A stretch of DNA of 64,000 nucleotides, from positions 3,224,001 to 3,288,000 of the forward strand of contig NC_014259.1 in assembly GCF_000196795.1 (NCBI RefSeq), given 5' to 3'. The DNA comes from Acinetobacter oleivorans DR1 (GTDB lineage: Bacteria > Pseudomonadota > Gammaproteobacteria > Pseudomonadales > Moraxellaceae). Under the pieces are notes generated by a model that was not told the origin of the DNA, ran no database searches, and saw only the letters and a program-made list of their open reading frames with translations. Shown in pieces: positions 1 to 8,284 of this stretch. How positions within the stretch are numbered: the stretch's first letter is position 1; each line of letters opens with the position of its first letter. The translations under genes were made by a program, and so were the position numbers.

Positions 1-673
1 GCGTTCCTGTATAACAAACTAGCAGCATCGCCATTTTAACTATGGAACTTGAATGGCTTGCATGCATGCGTCTAAAAAATTCAGGCATCTCGCTTGCAGG
101 TAAACAAGGATGGCTGTCAGATTCATATTCTGGAATTACATCTTCCACCAATGTACATGGATTACGATCTGAATAATCTGAAGCAATTGCAAAATCAAAT
201 ACCTGCTTGCCAAGTCTTAATGCACGACTGGCTGTCTCTAAAGTACCTTTTGCAACAATTTCTTTAATTTTCTTCGATATGTGCTTTCTTTCAACTTCAT
301 TAATTGGAAGATTTTTAAAGTCTTCGGTTAGATATGCAAGTCGATATTCGACTGTGTCATAGTATTTTTTGCTGGTCCACTGAGATTTCATGATACTCAA
401 CCATTCCTCAACTACTTTATGGACTGGTGGAGAATTGGCAACCTTGCCCTGATATTCTAATTTTAATTGTCTTGCTTGTAGACGAGCTTCCTTACATCCC
501 ATAATGGGATATTCACCAAGCATTTTTTGATTTTGCTTTCCGTTTTGACGGTATGACAGAACCCATTTCTTTTTCCCGTTTGGAAAGACAGAAATGTTTA
601 ACCCTTCCCCATCTGCAACTGAATATCTAGATTCTTTAGGTTTTAATGACTTTACTTGGGCATCCGAAAGCAT
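1..673 (-). CDS. Tyrosine recombinase, P4-type phage/island integrase (3' part outside window)
   Basis: Partial gene read from ATG at 673 to the window edge (224 complete codons, no stop). The N-terminus reads MLSDAQVKSLKPKES and continues with VADGEGLNISVFPNG and KMLGEYPIMGCKEAR, the pattern of the arm-binding domain (DUF4102) of P4/CP4-57-type integrases. It is followed by a SAM-like core-binding region (SQWTSKKYYDTVEYRL). The window ends at LLVCYTGT, immediately before the position expected for the first catalytic Arg; the last visible base is C, which fits CGN. The gene lies 175 bp beyond the 3' end of ssrA and runs the same way, as in CP4-57-like islands that use ssrA as attachment site. 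It was probably acquired horizontally. Whether the catalytic domain is intact cannot be seen. Confidence 0.9.
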   Translation of the reverse strand, partial: MLSDAQVKSLKPKESRYSVADGEGLNISVFPNGKKKWVLSYRQNGKQNQKMLGEYPIMGCKEARLQARQLKLEYQGKVANSPPVHKVVEEWLSIMKSQWTSKKYYDTVEYRLAYLTEDFKNLPINEVERKHISKKIKEIVAKGTLETASRALRLGKQVFDFAIASDYSDRNPCTLVEDVIPEYESDSHPCLPASEMPEFFRRMHASHSSSIVKMAMLLVCYTGT

Positions 674-676
674 AGT

Positions 677-702
677 GTTATACCGTATAACAATTGTATA
701 AC
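677..702. promoter_or_regulatory. Candidate operator upstream of the integrase: GTTATAC inverted repeat plus a third half-site
   Basis: Arms GTTATAC (677-683) and GTATAAC (685-691) form a perfect 7-bp inverted repeat with a 1-bp spacer. A further GTATAAC lies at 696-702. The set begins 4 bp upstream of the integrase ATG, so a bound protein would overlap the start region and probable -10 element. The repeats are seen directly; a role in integrase control is inference. Confidence 0.4.
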
Positions 703-770
703 AGCTTATAGTGATAAAGTTTGATTATCAATGATTAAGCTGAATCAAGAATGATTAAATCCAAGGCATT

Positions 771-806
771 AAAAAAGCCCTAAATCATTAAGATTTAAGG
801 CTTTTT
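771..806 (-). terminator. Rho-independent terminator downstream of ssrA
   Basis: AAAAAGCC-c-TAAATC (772-786) pairs with GATTTA-a-GGCTTTTT (792-806). On the minus strand the stem is followed by a T run. It lies 43 bp past the tmRNA 3' end and 97 bp before the integrase start, separating the two transcripts. Confidence 0.7.
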
Positions 807-848
807 GATCAACTCTAATCATATGTGATTAACTTTGATCTAAGTATT

Positions 849-1207
849 TGGTGGAGATGGCGGGAGTTGAACCCGCGTCCGCCAGCATTACGCTCGAGAA
901 TACTACATGCTTAGATATCGTCTATTGTTTTAACACCAAGTGACCCGACGAACAGGGTACAAGTTGCGATCCTCTAAGTTTGGTATAAAGCCCCGAGGCT
1001 TGACTCTATACGGACTTGTGTGCGTGCGCTACGGTCGGGTTCCTAAACCACAAGTATTCTAGGAAGCGGACAAACTGCCCTTAGGCAGCTAGAGCGTAAG
1101 TTTCGTCGTTTGCGACTAAAATATGCAAATTTGATTTACGAGAGAAAATGCGCTCTCGGCATGCATCTATGAGTTTCATCACCAGCGTCGAAGCCAATAA
1201 CATCCCC
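849..1207 (-). ncRNA. ssrA: Transfer-messenger RNA (tmRNA)
   Basis: The 5' end reads GGGGATGTTATTGGCTTCGA (from 1207) and the 3' end reads GGTTCAACTCCCGCC...TCCACCA (to 849), the paired ends of the tRNA-like domain with an encoded CCA. The tag frame lies at 1113-1081 and reads ANDETYALAA then TAA, preceded by the resume region AGTC; with the tmRNA alanine the full tag is AANDETYALAA. tmRNA with SmpB rescues stalled ribosomes and marks the truncated products for proteolysis. A TATGAT box at 1227-1222 could be the -10 of a slightly longer precursor. The 3' end is the likely attachment site of the integrase-bearing island to the left. Confidence 0.97.
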
Positions 1208-1326
1208 ATGAATGTCTGAACATCATAGCATAACTAAAATAAAATACTGTGCATTTTATCAACAGTCTGCTACTGATGAACATATTTACATAATTGAGTG
1301 TCTTTTGTTTTTTTCAAGGGCCGCAT

Positions 1327-1355
1327 AAAAAAGCTGCCAAAATGACAGCTTTTTT
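1327..1355 (-). terminator. Terminator of the gamma-glutamyltransferase gene
   Basis: AAAAAAGCTG (1327-1336) pairs with CAGCTTTTTT (1346-1355) around a 9-nt loop, 11 bp beyond the ggt stop codon. It is symmetric enough to act in both directions. Confidence 0.75.
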
Positions 1356-1365
1356 AAAGTTTGGT

Positions 1366-3348
1366 CTATAAAGCACCATTGCCTAACACAATACCTTCAC
1401 GGCGTGGGTCTACTCCACCTGCGTATTTACTTTGATTATTTATATTTACTTTCATAATCGTTGAAATACCACTGGTTTGCGCAGTGTTCGCAACGCCATG
1501 CCCTTTTGCTTTTAAGCCTTCAATCAAATCAAGCAAAGAAAGCTGTACATTCGAGCTATCCACATTGGTGTTTTTGCTATTGGTCGCGCCAAAGTTAACA
1601 AGCGAGGTCGCCTGCTGAGCGTTTAAGTTCCAGTCCAATGCCCCCACCAAAGTTTTAACTACATATTGAATGATCGTGCCGCCGCCTGGTGAACCTGTTG
1701 CCATATAAAACTCATCTGGCGTGGTGCCTTTAAACACTAAAGTTGGTGCCATGGTACTGCGTGGGCGTTTGCCCCCTTCTACACGGTTGGCAACCAGTGC
1801 TCCCGTGCTGTCTAGCGGGTTGGCGCTAAAGTCAGTTAACTGGTTCGATAGCAAGAAACCATCTACCATGTGGAATGAACCCATGCTCGATTCAACAGTC
1901 GATGTCATTGAAACCACATTGCCGTAGGCATCTACAATCGTGAACTGAGTTGTACCGTGTTCAACAGTTGTGTCGACTCCCGAAGCTGGGTTGAAATTAC
2001 CCGCTGGTGCAACGCCCATACTTTGGTTCGGGTTAATTAGTGCTGCACGTTGTTTCAGGTAGTTTTTATCAATAAAGCTAGCAATACCCTGCGCTGGTAA
2101 AGCGACAAAGTCGGTATCTGCCACATATTTATCGCGGTCGGCGTAGGCCAAACGCTCTGCCTCAGACACTAAATGCACGCCCATTACATCTGGCACACCA
2201 CCCTCATTTTCAGGGTTCTTAGGTGGGTAAAGCGACATATCAAAGTTTTCTAAAATACCTAGTGTTTGCGCAACTGCAATCCCTCCCGAAGATGGAGGCG
2301 GCATGGTACAAACATAGTAACGGTCACGATACGTCGTACAAATCGGGTCGCGTTTTTTAACCTGATAGTTCGACAAATCCTGCAAGGTCATCAAGCTTGG
2401 AGTAATTGGAGTTTTTGCTGGGTCATCGCCAAATGGTTGTGCAGCTTTTTCCACAATCGCTTGGGCAATTGGACCAGTGTGTAATGCATTTGCGCCTTGT
2501 GTGGCAAGGGCTTCTAGGGTTTTTGCATAGGCTTTATTGGTCATGGTCTCGCCCACTTTACGAGGTGAACCATCTGTGTAGAAATAGGTTGCCATTGCAT
2601 TTGCATCAAGCGCTAAGCTGTTTGCATTGCTTGCAATTGCATCTGCCAAGCGGCCCGGAATACGGAAACCGTTATCAGCCAAACCAATCGCCTCACCAAA
2701 AAGCTGGTCCCATTTGAGTTTGCCATGTTCTTGTTGAGCTTGTTCAAGCAAACGCATCACTCCCGGCACACCAATCGAGCGACCGCTACGGCGAGCACTT
2801 GGTACAGGTGCTGGTGAATTTGGGTCATATATATCTTGGCGAATTAAATAATATTCATTGGCTGCGGCTGGTGCAGTTTCACGGCCATCGTAGGCAGTGA
2901 CTTTTTTGGTTTTGGCGTCGTAATACATCATAAAACCACTACCAGCAATGGTGCTCGATTGAGGTTCTACTAAACCTAACACCGCTTGTACCGCAACGGC
3001 AGCATCGACTGCACTACCGCCTGCTCTTAAAACATCACAACCCGCTTTTACCGCAAGTGGCGTGTTTGCCACCACCATATATTTATCTGCGTATTTAACC
3101 GTGTTACCGAGTCTATAACCCGATGCACCCTCAGGCGCTGCTGGGTCACCATTTTGGTTTGAACCGACCACCACGCTTGAACCGTCCTGTGCCAGTTTGC
3201 TACAACTGGTGGGGTCATTATCAACTATTAAATTGGGTAGGGTTGTATTTGAATCGTCCTTGGGCTGATCTGAAGAATCATCTCCACATCCTTGTAATAA
3301 ACCGACTGCTAATAAACTACTGAACAAAAATGAATATCTTTTATTCAC
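1366..3348 (-). CDS. ggt: Gamma-glutamyltransferase, predicted lipoprotein
   Basis: The enzyme hydrolyses or transfers the gamma-glutamyl group of glutathione and related compounds outside the cytoplasm. The chosen start is GTG at 3348, preceded by GGAG at 7 nt; an upstream in-frame ATG at 3393 lacks such a site. The product has 660 residues. It opens with VNKRYSFLFSSLLAV then LLQGC, a lipobox whose Cys would be acylated, followed by a Gly/Asp/Ser-rich linker. Family marks are GSGFMMYYD, PPSSGG, the autoprocessing and nucleophile motif GTTQFTI with Thr466, STMAPTLVF and GSPGGGTI. Cleavage before Thr466 should give large and small subunits. It stands alone with its own terminator. Membrane anchoring is unusual beside the soluble E. 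coli enzyme. Confidence 0.93.
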   Translation of the reverse strand: MNKRYSFLFSSLLAVGLLQGCGDDSSDQPKDDSNTTLPNLIVDNDPTSCSKLAQDGSSVVVGSNQNGDPAAPEGASGYRLGNTVKYADKYMVVANTPLAVKAGCDVLRAGGSAVDAAVAVQAVLGLVEPQSSTIAGSGFMMYYDAKTKKVTAYDGRETAPAAANEYYLIRQDIYDPNSPAPVPSARRSGRSIGVPGVMRLLEQAQQEHGKLKWDQLFGEAIGLADNGFRIPGRLADAIASNANSLALDANAMATYFYTDGSPRKVGETMTNKAYAKTLEALATQGANALHTGPIAQAIVEKAAQPFGDDPAKTPITPSLMTLQDLSNYQVKKRDPICTTYRDRYYVCTMPPPSSGGIAVAQTLGILENFDMSLYPPKNPENEGGVPDVMGVHLVSEAERLAYADRDKYVADTDFVALPAQGIASFIDKNYLKQRAALINPNQSMGVAPAGNFNPASGVDTTVEHGTTQFTIVDAYGNVVSMTSTVESSMGSFHMVDGFLLSNQLTDFSANPLDSTGALVANRVEGGKRPRSTMAPTLVFKGTTPDEFYMATGSPGGGTIIQYVVKTLVGALDWNLNAQQATSLVNFGATNSKNTNVDSSNVQLSLLDLIEGLKAKGHGVANTAQTSGISTIMKVNINNQSKYAGGVDPRREGIVLGNGAL

Positions 3349-3378
3349 GTGATAACTCCAATATATACGCCTGCCTAT

Positions 3379-3397
3379 CCATGCAATTGCCATGCAA
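3379..3397. repeat. Tandem 8-bp direct repeat upstream of ggt
   Basis: CCATGCAA occurs at 3379-3386 and 3390-3397, a spacing of 11 bp, 31-49 bp upstream of the ggt GTG start. The one-turn spacing would suit a regulator binding one DNA face; this is only a possibility. Confidence 0.3.
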
Positions 3398-3618
3398 GCT
3401 TCTTTGTTTTCAGGTATTAAGTTTTTTTAATCTTTGATAAAAATAAGGTTTTATAATATTGAATGTTTAAGAGCGTTTTTTCCTGTGCCCTGTATTAAGC
3501 CTCCTTGCTTGATATTACACGCTTTTATATTTGATCTGCCCGATTCTGGCATGCTTTATTTAGTGAAATACAGGCAAAATCTACCATTTATAGACTCGCT
3601 CTATTTTTTAATAGAGCT

Positions 3619-3649
3619 AAAAAAAGCACCTCCGAAGAGATGCTTTTTT
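3619..3649 (-). terminator. Terminator of the emrAB operon
   Basis: AAAAAAGCA and TGCTTTTTT form a stem around a 12-nt loop, immediately after the emrB stop codon, with a T run on the minus strand. Confidence 0.7.
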
Positions 3650-3653
3650 GTGT

Positions 3654-5180
3654 CTAGTGAGATGGCATTCCGCTGACATCTCCTTTGGGTTTCGGACACA
3701 GCCAAATGACCAGCCCCGCAAAAACAAACACCATCGCAAACAGTAAAAATACATGGTTTGCCGACATAGTAATCGCTTCTTTATCAACGAGGTTTGAAAT
3801 GATTCCTAAGGTCGAGTCAGCCGAAAAACCATTTTGAGCAAGGTTATTTTGAACTTCGGCAGTATTTAGGTTAGACACCATTTCACTGCGTGCAACTTTG
3901 GCGTGGTCGTCCCACACGGTCACAGCAATTGATGCACCAATCGCCCCTGCCATGGTTCTCAAGAAGTTCATGAGGCCCGCAGCAGATGCAATCTCTTGCT
4001 GGAGTACTGAACCGAGTGCAATATTCGACAGTGGAATAAAGAAGAACGGTACAGCAAAACCTTGCAAGATTTGCGGCCAAGCCAGTGCCATAAAGTCGGC
4101 GTCTGTGGTCCAGAATGCCCGCATTAAGGTCACACCACCCAGCAAAATCAAACCAAAACTCGCTAGTGCTCTTGGGTCATGTTTGGTCGAAAGCTTTGCC
4201 ACAATCGGTGACATGGTCAAACTACCAAAGCCCATGGTTGCGGTTAAATAGCCGGCCCACGTGGCGGTGTAGGAAAGGTTCATTTGCAGCCACTGTGGTA
4301 TCAGTACAATACTGCCAAAGAATGCTCCAAAGCCGAGCGACAAGGCCAGTACTGAAATTGCAAAGCCCCTATGCCTAAAGACTTTGACATCCACGACGGG
4401 GTGTTTATCGGTCAGCTCCCATATGAGGAACACCACAAAGCCTATGGCGGCAGTCAAGCCTAACACCACAATGCTAGTGCTATTAAACCAGTCGCGTTCG
4501 TGCCCTAAATCGAGCATGAGCTGTAGTGCACCAATCCACAGAATTAACAGACCTAAACCGACGGTATCGATTCTTAAAGAAATCGTTTCTGTTTCGGCAG
4601 GTTTAAGCAAACGGATTGCCGCTAAAACACAAACAATGCCGACTGGTATGTTAATAAAGAAAATCCAGTGCCAAGACAGGTTATCACTAATGAGACCACC
4701 CAAAATTGGTCCTAAAATTGGCCCAACGACGGTCGTCATTGCCCATAGGCCCATCGCCTGTGCATGCTTTTCTTGAGGGAAAATACGCATGAGCAAAGTT
4801 TGGCTGAGTGGCATGAGTGGGCCACCGCATAGACCTTGTCCAATACGGAAAAACACCAACATGCCTAACGAGTTTGCTAGGCCGCACAAGAAAGAAAAAA
4901 TGGTAAAACCAATCAGGCCAAAAATAAAAACCCGAACAGTTCCAAAGCGGCCCGCAAGCCAACCCGTTAAAGGTACACAAATCGCTTCTGCAACTGCATA
5001 CGATGTAACGACCCACGTCCCTTGTGTACTTGAAACAGCAAGGTTACCGGTAATGTGTGGTACAGATACGTTGGCAATGGTCGTATCGAGTACGACCATA
5101 AAGTTCGACAAGGCAATAACAAACGCTGCCAGTAATAAACGGCCACCGCTCAGCTCGGCAAAAGGTGTTTGCGTTTTCAT
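3654..5180 (-). CDS. emrB: EmrB-type multidrug efflux transporter, MFS DHA2 family (14 TM)
   Basis: A 508-residue inner-membrane proton/drug antiporter. Residues 31-41 read LDTTIANVSVP, the DHA2 family signature at the end of TM1, and residues 73-80 read GWLAGRFG, the MFS motif A loop. GPILGGLISDNLSWHWIFFINIPVG is the antiporter motif C region followed by the conserved WRWIF-like segment. The length and hydrophobic pattern fit 14 membrane segments. It starts 6 bp after the emrA stop, so the two are co-transcribed. With EmrA and an outer-membrane TolC-like channel, not encoded here, it should export hydrophobic compounds. The substrate cannot be read from sequence. Confidence 0.93.
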   Translation of the reverse strand: MKTQTPFAELSGGRLLLAAFVIALSNFMVVLDTTIANVSVPHITGNLAVSSTQGTWVVTSYAVAEAICVPLTGWLAGRFGTVRVFIFGLIGFTIFSFLCGLANSLGMLVFFRIGQGLCGGPLMPLSQTLLMRIFPQEKHAQAMGLWAMTTVVGPILGPILGGLISDNLSWHWIFFINIPVGIVCVLAAIRLLKPAETETISLRIDTVGLGLLILWIGALQLMLDLGHERDWFNSTSIVVLGLTAAIGFVVFLIWELTDKHPVVDVKVFRHRGFAISVLALSLGFGAFFGSIVLIPQWLQMNLSYTATWAGYLTATMGFGSLTMSPIVAKLSTKHDPRALASFGLILLGGVTLMRAFWTTDADFMALAWPQILQGFAVPFFFIPLSNIALGSVLQQEIASAAGLMNFLRTMAGAIGASIAVTVWDDHAKVARSEMVSNLNTAEVQNNLAQNGFSADSTLGIISNLVDKEAITMSANHVFLLFAMVFVFAGLVIWLCPKPKGDVSGMPSH

Positions 5181-5186
5181 AAGCGT

Positions 5187-6338
5187 TTACTTCGCAGATA
5201 AGTCGACTTTTGCTTCCATCGACAAGCCAACACGCAGTGGGTGTTCAGCAAGTTCTTTCGGGTCAAGTGCAATACGAACTGGTAAGCGTTGAACCACTTT
5301 AATCCAGTTACCTGTTGCGTTTTGAGCCGGAATTAAGGCAAAGGCAGAGCCTGTACCACCAGAGAAGCCCATCACTTTGCCGTGATATTCAACATCGTCA
5401 CCATATAAATCTGAAGTAAGTGTGACGATTTGACCCGGACGGACTTTTTTCAACTGACTTTCTTTAAAGTTCGCATCTACATATAAATCGTTGAGCGGCA
5501 CAATCATCATCATGCTGGTGCCCGGTGCAACGCGTTGACCCACTTGAATATTACGACGTGTGACCACACCATCAACTGGCGCACGAATCACGGTACGTTC
5601 TAAATCAAGCTGAGCTTGTTCAACATGTGCTTGTGCAACTTGTACATCAGGTGTTGAAACTTCGCTTACACCCTGAATTAAGGCTTCGTTTGCAGCTAAG
5701 GTACTTTCGGCAGCTTTACGGCTTGAAGACGCTTGCGCTAAACCAGCTTTAGCAAGTTCTAGCCCTGCTTTGGCTGTTTCAACTGCACTTTGTGCCTTAG
5801 TGAGTTCTTCTTTAGACACTGCACCAGACGCGGCAAGTTGTGCACGGCGGTTGAGTTCTAACCCAGCTTTGTCGTAGTCGGCTTGTGCTTGAGCAACCTG
5901 AGCTTTAGCGCTGTTAATTTCGTCAGCACGCACCACCACTTGAGAGTTTAAAGAACTACTGTTTGCTGCGGTTTGTTTGTATTGGCGTTTTGCTTTGGCA
6001 AGTTCTGCCTCAGCTTGCGCTAATGCAATTTTGGCATCACGGTCATCAATACGAACCAGCACCTCACCACGATGTACCGTTTGGGTATCTTTTACGACAA
6101 CCTGAGCGACCTGACCGCTCACCATTGAAGTAATTTGCGCGGTTTCAGCACCGACATAAGCATTATCCGTACTCACGGAGTTGTTTAAAAATAATGCCCA
6201 AATTGCATATAAAATAGCGGCGATCAATAAAATCAGCGCAAAAAAACCAAGAAATTTTTTGCGCTTGTTTTGATTGTTGTCATCCGAGGCAGATGTTGTT
6301 GGCACTGTTTCTTCTACATTGCTTTGTGCATCAGTCAT
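5187..6338 (-). CDS. emrA: EmrA-type periplasmic adaptor, HlyD/MFP family
   Basis: A 383-residue membrane fusion protein. A single N-terminal membrane anchor spans about residues 29-51. A lipoyl-like half-motif follows (QVAQVVVKDTQTVHRGEVLV), then a long Ala/Gln/Lys-rich coiled-coil hairpin (about residues 110-240), the second lipoyl half (RAPVDGVVTRRNIQVGQRV) and a beta-barrel domain. It bridges EmrB to an outer-membrane channel. It is the first gene of the emrAB operon, driven by the promoter at 6410-6438. No MarR/EmrR-type regulator gene is adjacent. Confidence 0.93.
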   Translation of the reverse strand: MTDAQSNVEETVPTTSASDDNNQNKRKKFLGFFALILLIAAILYAIWALFLNNSVSTDNAYVGAETAQITSMVSGQVAQVVVKDTQTVHRGEVLVRIDDRDAKIALAQAEAELAKAKRQYKQTAANSSSLNSQVVVRADEINSAKAQVAQAQADYDKAGLELNRRAQLAASGAVSKEELTKAQSAVETAKAGLELAKAGLAQASSSRKAAESTLAANEALIQGVSEVSTPDVQVAQAHVEQAQLDLERTVIRAPVDGVVTRRNIQVGQRVAPGTSMMMIVPLNDLYVDANFKESQLKKVRPGQIVTLTSDLYGDDVEYHGKVMGFSGGTGSAFALIPAQNATGNWIKVVQRLPVRIALDPKELAEHPLRVGLSMEAKVDLSAK

Positions 6339-6409
6339 GGTATGTTCCTAAAGATGAGTTGGCTTTGCCATCAATCTCGCACTACACCTTGTTATAGAGT
6401 TTTTATTTT

Positions 6410-6438
6410 TCTATAAACAAGACATATCGCATTGTCAA
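6410..6438 (-). promoter_or_regulatory. Sigma-70 promoter of emrAB
   Basis: On the minus strand there is a perfect TTGACA (6438-6433), a 17-bp spacer and TATAGA (6415-6410), giving a leader of about 65 nt before the emrA ATG. The match suggests substantial basal transcription. Confidence 0.7.
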
Positions 6439-6562
6439 AGGAGCTAATTTTAACGCTAAAACCTCACAATATGAGAATAAAAATTTATAACTCATGCGTT
6501 CGTTCTAATTAAATTAATGTTTATCTCAAAGTTTTTATGAAAATTTTAGCTTTTCAAACACT

Positions 6563-6589
6563 AAAAAAAGCGCACTTGGCGCTTTTAAA
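6563..6589 (-). terminator. Terminator of the thioesterase gene
   Basis: AAAAGCGC (6567-6574) and GCGCTTTT (6580-6587) form an 8-bp stem with a 5-nt loop, flanked by A and T runs, 19 bp beyond the thioesterase stop codon. Confidence 0.7.
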
Positions 6590-6605
6590 TGGTTCAATTC
6601 ATTGC

Positions 6606-7103
6606 TTAATAGGCATATGAAGCAATGCCGGCAGCAATGGCTTTCTCTTCATCATTGACCATCGTCATGCGCATGGTGCAGCCCTTACGACCTAAACGCA
6701 GAACTTCAGCACGAGCAATAAAATATTTACCACGCCCCGGCGCTAAATAATCTACACGCATATCGACTGTTGCCAAACGCGACACTTGCTTAATGGTTTC
6801 AGTTAAAGTTTCGGGAGTTGAACGGCGATAGAGGTGTTCCATTGCCACAATTCCACCAATACTATCGAGCAAAGTTGCAGCAACGCCGCCATGCAAAATC
6901 TGAAATGCCAAATTGCCAATCAGGTTGGGTTGCATCTCGATATAGCCTTCAATGTGCCCGTCCACCACACGCATAATCATTCCACTATGCTTAAAAAAAG
7001 GAGAGCTATTAAACGCCTTACATAACTGGTTGAGAACCACAGTTAGGTCAGTTTTTGCACCTAAATGGATGTTCCCAGTCCAATTTTTCTTTTCATCACT
7101 CAT
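6606..7103 (-). CDS. PaaI/YiiD-like hotdog-fold thioesterase
   Basis: A 165-residue protein of the hotdog acyl-CoA thioesterase superfamily. H71GGVAATLLD80 followed by SIGG matches the PaaI-type catalytic helix, with the Asp as likely acid residue. The C-terminal strands (MRVDYLAPGRGKYF, AEVLRLGRKGCTMRM) are typical. The start at 7103 (MSDEKKNWTG) has AGG upstream; an in-frame ATG at 7160 would add 19 residues of poor character. The gene is divergent from hemB and shares the 7104-7245 region with it. The substrate is unknown. Confidence 0.8.
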   Translation of the reverse strand: MSDEKKNWTGNIHLGAKTDLTVVLNQLCKAFNSSPFFKHSGMIMRVVDGHIEGYIEMQPNLIGNLAFQILHGGVAATLLDSIGGIVAMEHLYRRSTPETLTETIKQVSRLATVDMRVDYLAPGRGKYFIARAEVLRLGRKGCTMRMTMVNDEEKAIAAGIASYAY

Positions 7104-7245
7104 ACATTGCCTAAATTTAAAAGCATGATAAACACCCATAATTTTGTACAAATCCAGCATTATGGGGCTACAATACAGCAGTCGGTTGACAGTAATGGAA
7201 TATCCGCCAACCTATCCTAGTGTAATACCGAACATCGAGATTGTT

Positions 7246-8259
7246 ATGACTTATACGTTCAATCGTCCTGCATTTCCAGCCACTCGCATGCGCCGTATCC
7301 GTAAAAATGACCAGTTGCGTGCGATGGTCAGCGAAACACAGCTCACTACCAATCACTTGATTTATCCAGTATTTGTATTACCGGGACAAAATCAGACCCA
7401 AGATATTCCAAGTATGCCAAACATTCAGCGTTTGTCGGCAGATTTGTTACTGAAAAAAGCTGAAAGACTTCTGGAATTGGGTGTATCGAAACTGGCTCTT
7501 TTTCCAGTCACTCCTCAAGAAGATAAAAGCCTCACCGCAGAAGCTGCATGGCGTGAAGATGGTTTAGTTCAAACCACATGTCGTCTGCTTAAAAAAGAAT
7601 TACCAGAAATGGTGTTAATCACTGATGGTGCCCTCGACCCATACACGACTCATGGTCAAGACGGCATTATTGATGAGACAGGCTATGTGCTAAATGACGA
7701 GACTGTCGAATGCTTGATTAAACAAGCCTTAAGTCACGCTGAAGCTGGTGCCGAAGTGATTGCACCAAGTGACATGATGGATGGCCGTATTGGCGCGATT
7801 CGTCAAGCTTTAGAAGCCAATGGTCACATCTATACCAACATCATGGCCTACTCTGCGAAATATGCATCTAGCTTCTATGGTCCGTTCCGTGATGCTGTTG
7901 GCTCTGCATCCAACCTTAAAGGTGGTAATAAATATAACTACCAGATGGACTTTGCCAACCGTGCCGAAGCTTTACATGAAATCGCGCTTGATATTCAAGA
8001 AGGCGCCGACATGGTCATTGTAAAACCGGGCATGCCATATCTGGACGTGGTACGTGAAGTGAAAGATACCTTTGGTGTTCCAACCTTCATTTATCAAGTC
8101 AGTGGCGAATACGCGATGTTAGCTGGTGCAATTCAAAATGGCTGGTTATCAGAATCAGTGATTTTAGAATCACTCATGTGCTGCCGCCGTGCGGGTGCAG
8201 ATGGGATCTGGACTTACTTTGCAGAAACTGCTGCCGAAAAACTCAAGGAAATGAACTAA
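7246..8259 (+). CDS. hemB: Delta-aminolevulinic acid dehydratase (porphobilinogen synthase)
   Basis: Condenses two 5-aminolevulinate molecules to porphobilinogen in the cytoplasmic haem pathway. The 337-residue start at 7246 is chosen because a GAG site precedes it and MTYTFNRPAFPATRMRR matches the usual N-terminus; upstream in-frame ATGs would run into the divergent thioesterase promoter. The Schiff-base lysines are K205 (YSAKYASSFYGP) and K260 (VIVKPGMPY). Where zinc-type enzymes carry three Cys, this one has D131, D139 and D143 (ALDPYTTHGQDGIID), the pattern of Mg-dependent Pseudomonas-type enzymes. thiO follows after 25 bp, probably co-transcribed. Confidence 0.95.
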   Translation: MTYTFNRPAFPATRMRRIRKNDQLRAMVSETQLTTNHLIYPVFVLPGQNQTQDIPSMPNIQRLSADLLLKKAERLLELGVSKLALFPVTPQEDKSLTAEAAWREDGLVQTTCRLLKKELPEMVLITDGALDPYTTHGQDGIIDETGYVLNDETVECLIKQALSHAEAGAEVIAPSDMMDGRIGAIRQALEANGHIYTNIMAYSAKYASSFYGPFRDAVGSASNLKGGNKYNYQMDFANRAEALHEIALDIQEGADMVIVKPGMPYLDVVREVKDTFGVPTFIYQVSGEYAMLAGAIQNGWLSESVILESLMCCRRAGADGIWTYFAETAAEKLKEMN

Positions 8260-8284
8260 GTTCGCAGAGAAAGGATAACACTGC

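Noticed and set aside
3434..3676. 80-codon plus-strand ORF between ggt and emrB
   Set aside because: It runs through the emrB terminator and stop, has no ribosome binding site and no recognisable protein pattern.
4789..5292. 167-codon plus-strand ORF antisense to emrB and emrA
   Set aside because: It spans the junction of two real genes on the other strand and shows no domain.
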